Source of the DNA: Russula earlei
Taxonomy: Eukaryota > Basidiomycota > Agaricomycetes > Russulales > Russulaceae
Direction: 5' to 3'
Length of the DNA: 64,000 nucleotides
Assembly (NCBI GenBank): GCA_025769875.1
Contig: JAGFNK010000138.1
Span: forward strand, 1 to 64,000
This document shows, piece after piece, positions 33,016 through 43,455 of the stretch (position 1 is its first letter; every line of letters begins with the position of its first letter). The notes under the pieces were generated by a model. That model was not told the origin of the DNA and did not search any database. It was given only the letters and a program-made list of their open reading frames with translations. The position numbers and the translations under genes were made by a program.

Positions 33016-33976
33016 TGTCAAGACTCACTGTTGAACTATCCAGTTCAAGAGCGAGGGATAAGCTCGAAGACGAGTCGATAGACATCCAAGACCGTATGGG
33101 CAAGGAGTAGAACCCAGAGGAGCAACAAATACCAGAGAGGTATTGTTACTGTGAGAGTAGAACAATCACGCAGGGAAGAGGCCAGGATAGTCACAAGGGG
33201 ATGGTCCTTAAAGGAGTATCCCAGGAATGGAGAGTGCCGTAAACAAATGGACAGTCTGAGGACTGTCCGCTACTTTATTGAGCGCTTATATACTACAAGA
33301 GAACTGCTAAATAGGGAACAAGTTATAACCTTGTTATCAAGCACCATAGAGTGATGAGTAAGAAGTCGGAGGATGCTTACTGAGCATGCTCAGTCATGCT
33401 CAGTAAGCTGCTGAGTAAGAAGCTTCTCTTGATGAGTAAGAGCTTCCATTGTCCACGTGTTCACTGCTTTAGTGCACGTGCAAACACCTGATTCATTTCC
33501 TGTTAGTTAGTTTAGGGCCGGTCATTTGAGGACTTGTAGTTTGGTTAGGGAATAGTGTTATCTTATAAGGCCCTTATATAGTTCTATTAGGGTCCTTAGA
33601 GTCGACCCTAATACTTCTATTAAGGTCCTTAGTGTTGCCTTATAGTTCATTCTATAGTTATTAGAGTTGGTCTAATAACGTGTTGTAGGGCCTTTGATAC
33701 TAGGTTAGTACCTATTGTAGAGTTCCTAGGGTCATTCCAAAGGGTCCTTAGAAAGGCCCTAATGCTGTCTTTTGTTGCTAGAAGGGTTGCCTTTAAGTGG
33801 GGCTTGCTGTATGTCGATTGTGCCGAGAATCGCTCGCGCAACAATGCGCGCGCGATATTGTGGACACCTCTACTCACCCCTTTTGCTCGTGTGAACAGGG
33901 TGACACCATAGAGGCTGGGTTTCCTCCTATAAGGAAGGGTCCTTCAAGGGCCCTCTCCGGAGAATGGTTCATGACA
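33016..33976 (-). mobile_element. LTR, family E, at the B/satellite junction
   Basis: 961 bp, TGTCAAGACTC..GTTCATGACA. Left flank AGAAG (B protease-RT linker) and right flank AACAC (satellite) do not match. It therefore marks a recombination junction, or a TSD lost by mutation, rather than a simple solo insertion. Confidence 0.85.
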
Positions 33977-33979
33977 AAC

Positions 33980-34539
33980 ACATCAATCAGAATGACCATG
34001 GCATTATTTGGCATTGTGTTAGCAGTGTCCACCAACGTTCTGGCAATGTCTAGGATCAATGTGAACTGCATGACATTAGCTTGACATTGTGTAGCATCAC
34101 TCAAGAATGAGCATGGCATTACTTGGCATTGTGTTAGCAGTGTCCACCAATTTCCTGGAAATGTCTATGATCACTCGGAACCACATGGCATTAGCTTGAT
34201 ATTGTGTGGCATCAATCAGAATGACCATAGCATTACTTGGCATTGTGCTTGAGTTGTCCACCAGTGTCCTGGCAATGTCTAGGATCACTCTGAACCACAT
34301 GGCATTATCTTGTCATTGCTTGGTATCAGTCAGAATGACCATAGCATCATTTTGCATTATGTGAGCAGTGTTCACCACTGTCCTGGCAATTTCTACCATC
34401 ATGCTGAACCATATGGCATTATCTTGACATTTTGTGGCATCACTCAGAACAACCAAGGCATTACTTGGCATTGTGCTAGAATTGTCCACCAATGTCCTGG
34501 TAATGTCTAGGATCACTCTGAACCACATGGCATTATCTT
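33980..34539 (+). repeat. Satellite array, 114-115 bp monomer (left part)
   Basis: About five tandem monomers. The shared word TGTCCACCA (with variants) falls at 34026, 34141, 34255, 34369 and 34483, a spacing of 115, 114, 114 and 114. Other shared words are GGCATTACTTGGCATTGTG and GAACCACATGGCATTA. Monomers differ by roughly 10-20 percent by eye. Short frames cross it on both strands but no coding pattern is apparent. Confidence 0.88.
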
Positions 34540-34973
34540 TGTTGCGCAGCATAGAGCGCAGCTAACAGGCCAAGCAACCCACCTTAGAGGTTGTGCTAAT
34601 GCTCAAGTGATATTGGGGTGTAGAGCAATATGTATACTCGTCTACATGTATGGTATTTATACCTCTATGACCCAGGGCTGTTCCTAAGTCCAAAAGAGGT
34701 GACTACAGGTGTCCACTATATCGCGCATTAAGTGACGCGTGATGTGGAAACGTTCTAGACACAGCATAAGGCTGCATCTTGTGATATATAGCGTAGTATG
34801 CGTAACCCTATTGCCATAAGCGCATATACTAAAGTTCTGTCTAACACGTAACATCTATGAGCAGATCTTGAACCTTGTATGAAGGTCTTCGCCTTCTTTG
34901 ATCCGTTTGGGTTCCGGTTCAACACTCCCCCTTGCTAAGTGCATCGGTAGATGCCATGAGCATTTTCCCACAT

Positions 34974-35820
34974 TCAGGGGTAGAACGTTAGTCCTAGTTG
35001 CTCCCTGAATTTGAGGAACTTGACGCGACCAAGGTTCTTGGTGAACATGTCAGCTGGGTTATTAGCCCCTTCAATAAAGAATAGCTCCACCTGTTTATTT
35101 TGTATGACTTCACGAATGAAGTGATAGCGCAAATCAATGTGTTTGATGCGCTTTTCTTGCACAGGGTTGGAGGCTAAGAATATAATATTGAGCCTTGGTT
35201 ATCACCAAACAGTGGGATAGGAGCAAGATTGATGCCAAGTTCTGTTAGTAAGGATTTAATCCAAACCAACTGTCTGGTCGTGTCAGAGAGTGACATGTAC
35301 TCGGCTTCAGTGGAGGAGAGCGCGACTGTTTTCTGCGCTCGTGAGTTCCACGAAAATATTGCTCCAGCCAGGTTCACCATATAGCCTGTAGTGGACTTCC
35401 GATTAGTCGGATCAGAAGCCCAGTCAGAGTCTGCATATGCCATTAGGCCGCCATTAGATGGTCCATCATAGACCAAGGCATAATTGGCGGTTCCCAAGAG
35501 GTATCGGCAAATATAGAATGCACAATTTAAATGATCCTCTGAGGGATTGGCAGCGTGTTGTGACAACTTTGTGACAGCAAAGGCTATGTCTGGACGCGTT
35601 CCAAGCATTATGTATAGGAGTGATCCTATAACTTGCTGGAATTTTGACCGCAAGGCTGGGTCAGCAGCGGAAGTGTTGGGAGAGGGGTGATAGCCCTCTG
35701 GTAGCGGAGTAGGAGCAGGGTTTGCATTAAGCAAGTTGAAATGCTGCAGCACTTTCTGTAGATATTCAGTCTGGTCCAGGTGTATCTGGCCGGACTTGCG
35801 TTGAATGCGCATGCGTAGAA
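34974..35820 (-). pseudogene. Copia J2 RT end and RNase H
   Basis: Minus frame MRIQRKSGQIHLDQTEYL.., IGSLLYIMLGTRPDIAFAV, YADSDWASDPTNRKSTTGY, SSTEAEYMSLSD, then HIDLRYHFIREVIQN: the RNase H region of copia Pol with its conserved DSDWA, TGY and STEAEY motifs. A 5-bp insertion near 35185-35190 (relative to J) shifts the frame after FGDNQGSI. The catalytic polymerase half is deleted. Confidence 0.88.
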
Positions 35821-35970
35821 ATTCTTGGGCATTGCCAATTCAAAAGTACCATTGCAATAACCCCACAGTCCAACAGACATGAGGTAGGCTTTCATAGCCT
35901 TTGACCAAATACCATAGTTTGCACCATCAAGGATGGGGACAACAGGGGAAGAGGGTTGAGACGACAACAT
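35821..35970 (-). pseudogene. Copia J2 gag start
   Basis: MLSSQPSSPVVPILDGANYG..WGYCNGTFEL matches the first 45 residues of J gag. It then joins the RT fragment at the deletion point (GGGCATTGCC/AATTC) in a different frame. Confidence 0.85.
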
Positions 35971-36524
35971 AATTTCTGTTAGAAAGGGGCTTAGAGGTCG
36001 TCAGTAAGAGTATTTGTATTCAAACAAGCCGACATAGTCTCCCCATAGGGTAGACTAGCTCACCGCAGCATGCAGGCTTCAGGGATGCTTCACCATCGTT
36101 GCAGCCAATGAAGGCGCATGGCTTGCAGGGCCCATAACCTGTTGCGCAGCATAGAGTGCAGCTAACAGGCCAAGCAACCCACCTTAGAGGTTGTGCTAAT
36201 GCTCAAGTGATATTGGGGTGTAGAGCAATATGTATACTCATCTACATGTATGGTATTTATACCTCTATGACCCAGGGCTGTTCCTAAGTCCAAAAGAGGT
36301 GACTACAGGTGTCCACTATATCGCGCATTAAGTGACACGTGATGTGGAAACATTCTAGACATAGCATAAGGCTGCATCTTGTGATAGATAGCGTAGTATG
36401 CGTAACCCTATTGCCATAAGCGCATATACTAAAGTTCTGTCTAACACGTAACATCTATGAGCAGATCTTGAACCTTGTATGAAGGTCTTTGCCTTCTTTG
36501 ATCCGTTCAGGTTCCAGTTCAACA

Positions 36525-36668
36525 ATCTTGACATTGCATAGCATCACCTGGTATTGTGTAACCAGTGTCCACCACTGTCCTGGCAATGTCCATGATCATG
36601 CTGAACCACATGGCATTATCTTGACATTGCATGGCATCACTGAGAATGACCATAGCATTCATTGGTAA
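36525..36668 (+). repeat. Satellite array (right part)
   Basis: About one and a quarter more monomers after J2 (CAGTGTCCACCACTG at 36563, AACCACATGGCATTATC, GAATGACCATAGCATT). Across J2 the spacing is about 93 bp, so roughly 20 bp were lost in this monomer. Confidence 0.8.
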
Positions 36669-37611
36669 TAACATCACATTGATGGCCTACAAGAGCATTC
36701 TCAAAATTGAAAGTAGATCCAAATGTAGAAATGGCCAAAATGGGACAACTTGAACCAGCTCAAGCTGCAGGCCATGACTTGGCTCAGACCAGCTCACCCA
36801 CTCTGGCCAAGCCATTGCTGAGGTGAACCAAACTGAGCTGAGCCATGACAGCACATGTGACACAACTTTATGGCCTCTTTTTGTGGTGTATAGATGTCCA
36901 GCATCATTCAGAATTGACCATAATATATCTAAATGTTATAAACAAAATGATGAAACATCTTTAGGATTTCATATTCAGTTTTGTCACAATTTTTCCTTTG
37001 ACAAAATTGTGAATGTATTCAAAAAATTTCTGCATGATAAATGTTAACATTATGTTTTCTAAAATGCTAGATTTTGTTGTCATGAATGATTATAACAAAA
37101 CTTTATCTCCCTGACATCTTTATTCAAGTCACAAAACTCTTTCAAAAATTTCAAAATTTCACAGTTTTTATTCCACCTTTTTTCATAAACCCAAATTTTG
37201 CAGTTTTGATTTTTTCACAATTTTGTTTCACCCAAGATTTTCAAATACGTTAAAAAAATTTTAATATAATGTATGTCCTTAAATCTTGTCAATACTATTT
37301 ACTTATTTCATCATTTTGTAACAGGAATTTATTGTAACAAAATATAAAATTAATTTTCAAAAATTGTTTGATACAAATTTGTATGAAAATAATAAATTTT
37401 GTTTTTCAAGATGTTACAGTTTTGTCATTCACATAAGTTGATTTCCCAACCAGTGCAAAGAGTCGACTCCTACCCCATGTGCAGAGCCCCTCTCATCATG
37501 TTACCATACTCTCAAAGGACATAAAACTCCTTCCCCTCCACAAGTATCTGCATTGGTAGGATGGGTTTATAGATGTGACCATTGATCTTATTTAAGGCAC
37601 TTTGGAGCCTT
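36669..37611. other. AT-rich unassigned region
   Basis: No protein similarity. From about 36850 to 37440 it is strongly AT-rich, with many short words such as ATTTTGTCAC, CAAAATTT and TTTGACAAAATT, often as local inverted repeats. The right part (37440-37611) is of ordinary composition and ends TTAACA just before sequence matching the 3' end of element I. It may therefore contain a diverged LTR belonging to fragment I2, but I cannot define its outer edge. Confidence 0.5.
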
Positions 37612-38183
37612 AACACTTGTTAGGGTCTAAGCCATGTAGGGGTGGATGGTGGAGATGCAGCAATGGGTGTGGAAGTGGAGTTGATCACACGGAACTTGAC
37701 ACATCTTATTTACCTTGCACCATCAATGGGGGACTCTCTACATTGATCAGCCATATGCCCTTGTTGATTGCAGAGGACACATGTGGCAATCTTGGGACAT
37801 TCAACTGTGTTGTGTCTGTTGTTGGAACACCAGGAACATCAATCAGTGGTGCGAGGAGAGAACTGATACCAGGGATCAAGGATTGCTTCTTTGGTGTCCT
37901 TATGTTTGGTTTGAGACATGCTTTGGCATTAACTCTGGCCAGCTTAATTTCTGAGTCTCGAATTTCCAAGAGCATGTCATGTTAGCACCCTCTGGCTGTG
38001 ATGAGTTGATTGGCCATTTGTTGCACCTTTTTAATAGCAAAGTGATATCGGAGGACCTCTGCTTCAAGGGATAAGTCTTCCTTGAATGTGAGAGCTTCGT
38101 TTACAGCCTTGGTGTGTCTCAGTCCTTCTTGACAAAGGAAAGCATCTTTCTTTGTGAGGAGAGGACAAGGGTAAGGGTTGGTG
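37612..38183 (-). pseudogene. I2 fragment: 3' ORF with zinc knuckles
   Basis: Similar over its length to 57121-57735 of element I. On the minus strand: EALTFKEDLSLEAEVLRYHF-type helical segment, MLLEIRDSEIKLARVNAK, then in a shifted frame HKDTKEAILDPWYQFSPRTT, CSWCSNNRHNTVECPKI and CVLCNQQGHMADQC. These are the same two Cys/His knuckles as in element I. One TGA and frame shifts. Cut on the right by LTR B at 38184. Confidence 0.8.
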
Positions 38184-39064
38184 TCATGGTAATGAGCTGT
38201 GTCAGTTCACAAACACAAAGACAAGTCGATAGTAAAGATGTGTTCAAGAAACAGGCCAGTTCCCATGTATAAAACAGTAAGGATCCCTGCAGCGGTCGAA
38301 GTGTTTTATGCTAAACAGGTTATGGCCAATAGACCCTTCCTAGTACAACTCGGTCCGTTAAGAAGCTAGGGTAAGTTTGTAGGGGGGATAGTCTAGGGCT
38401 TGTTCCACTAGCTATATGCATTCAAGTCCGTCAGAGACCTTGAACAACATGGAGAGAGTAGAGGAAGGTAGGTCTTGAAGGAGGAGAGCTCTTCTCAGTG
38501 GAGTGAAGAGAGACTCTTAGGGAAGGAAGGGATAGGTAGAGTAGATGGTAGTTGGTGTGTGTGAAGAGTTGGTGAGATGGAAATGTGGATGTGGTTTGAG
38601 GATTAGGAGTGAAGTGGGTTGCAGGTGAATATGTTGGACAAGAGTAGGTTGGATTCTACAAGAGACCAAGCTTAGGGCTTTGGTCACAAAGTCCTGAGCT
38701 TATATATACAGGAGAAGCGCACCAATAGCTGCGCTTTGACTGTGCTACTAGTATAGTAGGAGTCATAATAAGTAGGAGTCATAGAAATAAGGCCACGAAT
38801 GAGTCATAACCAAGTAACTGTGCTGCACAGTAAGTGCACAGCATTGCACAGTCGAAACTAAGAGGTGAATATAAATGGAAAGAGAACCAAACAAAGGGAA
38901 AGTAACAGCAACCCAGTGTTACCTGGACGTGTATGGATCACATGATAACACAGAAGGGATCACAAGACGTAAGAGATCACAAGACCAGTAGGTAAAGGGA
39001 CATACAAAAGCAAGCAGTCCATAGGAAAGGTAAGAAGTAAACATAAAAGGAAAATGGTGTAACA
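38184..39064 (-). mobile_element. LTR, family B, between I2 fragments
   Basis: 881 bp, TGTCATGGTAATG..GGTGTAACA. Flanks GTTGG and TGTTG do not match. About 1.35 kb that lie between the two flanking sequences in element I are absent here, so this LTR marks a deletion, probably by recombination between two direct B copies. Confidence 0.88.
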
Positions 39065-39401
39065 TGTTGTGTGCATATTCAGCTAGTGGAAGCATTTTTT
39101 CCCAGGAATGAGGGTGAGTTGTGGTCCAGGGTCTAAGGTATTGTTCCAGTCAGGCATTCATTCTTTCAGTCTGTCCATCTGTTTGTGGGTGAAATGCCAA
39201 AGATATATTTTGTCTGATGCCTAGACTTTTACATATTGCTTTTGAGAAGTTTGATGTAAATCAAGGGTCTCTGTTGGATATAATTCTTTTGGGGATACCA
39301 AACCAAGGCATTAGGTGTTTTAGATACTCATGTGCAACACCTGTTCAATTGATTGTTTTTTTGCAGGGGATGAATTTTGTTTCTTTGGAACATCCTTGAT
39401 C

Positions 39402-39786
39402 TGTTGCGCAGCATAGAGTGCAGCTAACAGGCCAAGCAACCCACCTTAGAGGTTGTGCTAATGCTCAAGTGATATTGGGGTGTAGAGCGATGTGTATACT
39501 CGTCTACATGTATGGTATTTATACCTCTATGACCCAGGGCTGTTCCTAAGTCCAAAAGAGGTGACTACAGGTGTCCACTATATTGCGCATTGAGTGACGC
39601 GTGATGTAGAAACATTCTAGATGCAGCATAAGGCTGCATCTTGTGATAGATAGCGTAGTATGTGTAACCCTATTGCCATAAGCGCATATACTAAAGTTCT
39701 GTCTAACATGTAACATCTATGAGCGGATCTTGAACCTTGTATGAAGGTCTTCGCCTTCTTTGATCCATTCGGGTTCCGGTTCAACA
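39402..39786 (-). mobile_element. Solo LTR, family J, in I2
   Basis: 385 bp, TGTTGCGCAGC..GGTTCAACA. Flanks TGATC (39397-39401) and CAATC (39787-39791) agree at 3 of 5 positions. Element I shows a single GATC(G/A)ACAATGG at this place, so this is an old solo insertion with a mutated TSD. Confidence 0.85.
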
Positions 39787-40163
39787 CAATCAACAATAGT
39801 GAGGATGCTGTCAAATCCATCTGACTTAGGTAGGTCAGTAATGAGGTCCATTGAGACATATTGAAAGGGGCCTTGTTCAATGTGTGTGTCAAGTGGGAAT
39901 GATGTTGCTTTCTTTCTGGGTAAGTTTGTTTTGGACTCTTGGCATTTTGCACATCCCTTAACATATTGTTCTACAAATTGTTGTAATCTTGGTCCTTCAT
40001 AGTATTGCTTGACTAAATTCCAGGTGTTGGCTATGCCAGGGTGTCCTGCAGTGGGAGTGTCATGTAATTGTTTAAGAATCTCTCATTGTTTGTCTAGTTT
40101 GTCGGGTAAGTAGATTTTTCATGTGAAAATTTCAGTTGGGAGGAGGGTGGTTTTTGGTTCTTC

Positions 40164-40182
40164 TACCCCCTTGTTAAGGTCT
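40164..40182 (-). promoter_or_regulatory. Internal purine-rich tract in I2 pol
   Basis: Plus strand TACCCCCTTGTTAAGGTCT, identical to 59787-59805 in element I, where the same 19 nt also form the 3' polypurine tract. A candidate central polypurine tract. Confidence 0.45.
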
Positions 40183-40482
40183 TTGCAATGAGAGAGCATG
40201 TTGGCAATAGTGTGGGTATGTCCTGGGATGTGTTCCATGGTTATGTTAGAGCCTTGCATGTACTGCATCCATCTTGCTTGTTGTCCTGTCAGCTTTTGTG
40301 GTTCTTTAAAGTATGTGAGATTTTTATGATCTGTTCTTATTCTTACTGGTTTGTTCGCTCCCAAGAAGAAGGGTCAGCCACTTTTTAGACCAAAGATTAC
40401 TGCAGCTAATTCTTTGTCATGTGTGTCATAATTTCTTTCAGCATCCAATAGTGTTCTAAAGTAGAATGCTATAGGGTGGAGT

Positions 40483-41364
40483 TGTCATGGTAATGAGCCG
40501 TGTCAGTTCTCAAGTGTGAAGATGAGTTGATAGTAGAGATGTGTTCAAGAAATGGGCTGGTTCCTGTGTATAGAGAGTAAGGATCCCTGCAGCGGTCAAA
40601 GTGTTTTATGCTAAACAGGTTATGGCCAATAGACCCTTCCTAGTACAACTCGGTCTGTTGAGAAGCTAGGGTAAGTTTGTAATGGGATAGACTAGGGCTG
40701 GTTCCACTAGCTATATGCATTCAAGTCTGTCAGAGACCTTGAACAACGCAGAGAGAGTAGAGGAAGGTAGGTCTTAAAGGAGGAGAGCTCTTCTCAGTAG
40801 AGTGAAGAGAGACTCTTAGGGAAGGAAGGGATAGGTAGAGTAGATGGTAGTTGGTGTGTGTGAAGAGTTGGTGAGATGGAGATGTGGATGTGGTTTGAGG
40901 ATTAGGAGTGAAGTGGGTTGCAGGCGAATATGCTGGACAAGAGTAGGTTGGATTCTACAAGAGACCAAGCTTAGGGCTTTGGTCACAAAGTACTGAGCTT
41001 ATATATACAGGAGAAGCGCAGCAATAGCTGCGCTTTGACTGTGCTACTAGTATAGTAGGAGTCATAATAAGTAGGAGTCATAGAAATGAGGCCACGAATG
41101 AGTCAGAACCAAGTAACTGCGCTGCACAGTAAGTGCGCAGCATTGCACAGTCGAAACTAAGAAGTGAATATAAATGGAAAGAGAACCAAACAAAGGGAAA
41201 GTAACAGCAACCCAGTGTTACCTGGACATGTATGGATCACATGATAACACAGAAGGGATCACAAGACGTAAGAGATCACGAGACCAGTAAGTAAAGGGAC
41301 GTATGAAAGCAAGCAGTCCATAGTGAAAGGTAAGAAGTAATCATAGAATGAAAATGGTGTAACA
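40483..41364 (-). mobile_element. LTR, family B, left inversion breakpoint
   Basis: 882 bp. Left flank GGAGT (I2 RNase H), right flank GAGGC (LTR D). The right flank pairs with the GCCTC after the B LTR at 53792-54673. Exchange between these inverted copies explains the split LTR D. Confidence 0.88.
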
Positions 41365-41465
41365 GAGGCCAGTGCAGCGAAAGGGCTTTAAACAAGGCGG
41401 TCGTTGAAGAGTACCTTGAAGGCGAGGAAGGCTTTAAACTGAGTGGTCGCAGGGGAGTACCCAGG

Positions 41466-41850
41466 TGTTGTGCAGCATAGAGCGCAGCTAACAGGCCAAG
41501 CAACCCACCTTAGAGGTTGTGCTAATGCTCAAGTGATATTGGGGTGTAGAGCAATATGTATACTCGTCTACAAGTATGGTATTTATACCTCTATGACCCA
41601 GGGCTGTTCCTAAGTCCAAAAGAGGTGACTACAGGTGTCCACTATATCGCGCATTAAGTGACGCGTGATGTGGAAACGTTCTAGACACAGCATAAGGCTG
41701 CATCTTGTGATAGATAGCGCAGTATGCGTAACCCTATTGCCATAAGCACATATATTAAAGTTCTGTCTAACACGTAACATCTATGAGCAGATCTTGAACC
41801 TTGTATGAAGGTCTTCGCCTTCTTTGATCCGTTTGGGTTCCGGTTCAACA
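41466..41850 (-). repeat. 3' LTR of copia J
   Basis: 385 bp, same length as the partner LTR with few differences. TATA-like GGTATAAATACC on the minus strand near 41575-41590. Confidence 0.93.
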
Positions 41851-41899
41851 CTCCCCCTTGCTAAGTGCATCGGTAGATGCCATGAGCATTTTCCCACAT

Positions 41900-43455
41900 T
41901 CAGGGGTAGAACGTTAGTCCTAGTTGCTCCCTGAATTTGAGGAACTTGACGCGACCAAGGTTCTTGGTGAACATGTCAGCTGGGTTATTAGCCCCTTCAA
42001 TAAAGAATAGCTCCACCTGTTTATTTTGTATGACTTCACGAATGAAGTGATAGCGCAAATCAATGTGTTTGATGCGCTTTTCTTGCACAGGGTTGGAGGC
42101 TAAGAATATTGAGCCTTGGTTATCACCAAACAGTGGGATGGGAGCAAGATTGATGCCAAGTTCTGTTTTTAAGGATTTAATCCAAACCAATTGTCTGCTC
42201 ATGTCAGAGAGCGACATGTACTTGGCTTCAGTGGAAGAGAGCGTGACTGTTTTCTGCGCTTGTGAGTTCCACAAAAATATTGCTCCAGCCAGGTTCACCA
42301 TATAGCCTGTAGTGGACTTCCGATTAGTTGGATCAGAAGCCCAGTCAGAGTCGGCATATGCCATCAAGCCGCCATTAGATGGTCCATCATAGACCAGGGC
42401 ATAATTGGCAGTTCCCAAGAGGTATCGGCAAATATAAAATGCATGATTTAAATGATCCTCTGAGGGATTGGCAGCGTGTTGTGACAACTTAGTGACCACA
42501 AAGGCTATGTCTGGACGCGTTCCAAGCATTATGTATAGGAGTGATCCTATAACTTGCAGGAATTTTGACCGCGAGGCTGGGTCAGCAGCGGAAGTGTTGT
42601 GAGAGGGGTGATAGCCCTCTGGTAGTGGAGTAGGAGCAGGGTTTGTGTTAAGCAAGTTGAAACGCTGCAGCACTTTCTGTAGATATTCAGTCTGGTCCAG
42701 ATGTATCTGGCCGGACTTGCGTTGAATGCGCATGCATAGAAATTCTTGGGCATTGCCCAGATCTCGACATTCCCAGAGCTTCATGAATCGCTCCTTTGTT
42801 TTATTGATTTGTTTTTTGTCTGCTCCAAAGAAGAGCACATCATCAACATAGACGATGGCTATGATGCTCTTGTCTTTGCTAACAAAGAGCCCAGAGTCAG
42901 ACATAAGGCGAATAAGGCTGAGCGAGGCCATGGACTTGTCAAGGGCTTTCCACCATGCAAGTGCCGCTTGCTTGAGTCCATATATTGCGCATTTAAGGTG
43001 CATGACTTTACGCTCTTGGCCTTTTATTTTGAAGCCCTCGGGCTGCTCCATATAGAGCTCTTCATTGAGCTCACCATAGAGAAAGGCAGTCTTGACGTCT
43101 AGTCCACTAATGTGCCAGTTTTTGAGCGCTGCGAGCACAATCATCAGGCAGACTGTCTCAAACCGTACCACGGGTGAGAATATTTCGTCATAGTCAATGC
43201 CTTCTACTTGGGAGAAGCCTTTGGCGACTAGTCTGGCTTTTTTACGACCATCAGACTTAAGGTCGAATACCCATCTGTTTTTAATTATTTTGTGATCCTT
43301 GGGAGGATCGACTAGTTCGAAGACTTTGCATCTGCGGAGGGATTCCAACTCCTTGCAACAAGCATCTTTCCACTCCTTTTGGAGTTCACTTGGCATTCGC
43401 AGAATGTCCCTAAAGGTCCATTCGCGAATCTTCGCAGTATCAGGTGCTTCTGAAC
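41900..43455 (-). CDS. Copia J reverse transcriptase and RNase H
   Basis: Uninterrupted frame; a 498-codon stretch begins at MPSELQKEWKDACCKELE (43396). RT motifs in order: NRWVFDLKSDGRKKARLVAK, GFSQVEGIDYDEIFSPVVRF, LDVKTAFLYGELNEELYMEQ, YGLKQAALAWWKAL, catalytic IVYVDDVLFFG near 42830, GSLLYIMLGTRPDIAF. RNase H: YADSDWASDPTNRKSTTGY, LSSTEAKYMSLSD, HIDLRYHFIREVIQN, NPADMFTKNL. It ends GLTFYP plus a stop. It copies element RNA into DNA and degrades the RNA. The frame is one base out of register with the upstream protease-integrase ORF; in copia elements these are normally one ORF, so a small indel near 43455 is likely. Confidence 0.92.

Larger units (their letters stand above)
34540..36524 (-). 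mobile_element. Copia J2, internally deleted derivative of J
   Basis: Two 385-bp LTRs (34540-34924, 36140-36524) and TSD ATCTT (34535-34539, 36525-36529) in the satellite. Only 1.2 kb of interior remains: the start of gag fused to the last part of RT plus RNase H. LTRs, primer site (36126-36139), purine tract (34925-34933) and TSD are intact, so the deletion probably arose in the genomic RNA before insertion. This is a non-autonomous copy that would need proteins from J. Confidence 0.93.
39065..40482 (-). pseudogene. I2 fragment: RNase H to integrase
   Basis: Minus-strand pol sequence collinear with 59087-60107 of element I, interrupted by solo LTR J (39402-39786). Right to left: LHPIAFY..TLLDAER, RTDHKNLTYFKEPQKLTGQQ (RNase H), DLNKGVEE at the purine-rich site 40164-40182, integrase finger (YVKGCAKCQESKTN near 39930-39960), MDLITDLPKSDGFDSILT, and IPNRIISNRDP-type core near 39280. 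Stops are frequent. It is cut on both sides by B LTRs. Confidence 0.85.

Noticed and set aside
33874..34552. Several 60-95 codon frames over the satellite
   Set aside because: They simply translate the tandem monomer, on both strands, with no start or stop conservation.
36126..36139. CAGGGCCCATAACC as part of a tRNA gene
   Set aside because: It is only the 14-nt primer-binding site. No cloverleaf arms flank it, and it recurs at the same place in three copia elements.
33980..36668. CRISPR-like regular repeat spacing in the satellite
   Set aside because: The whole 114-115 bp monomer is repeated, with no unique spacers, and the setting is eukaryotic.
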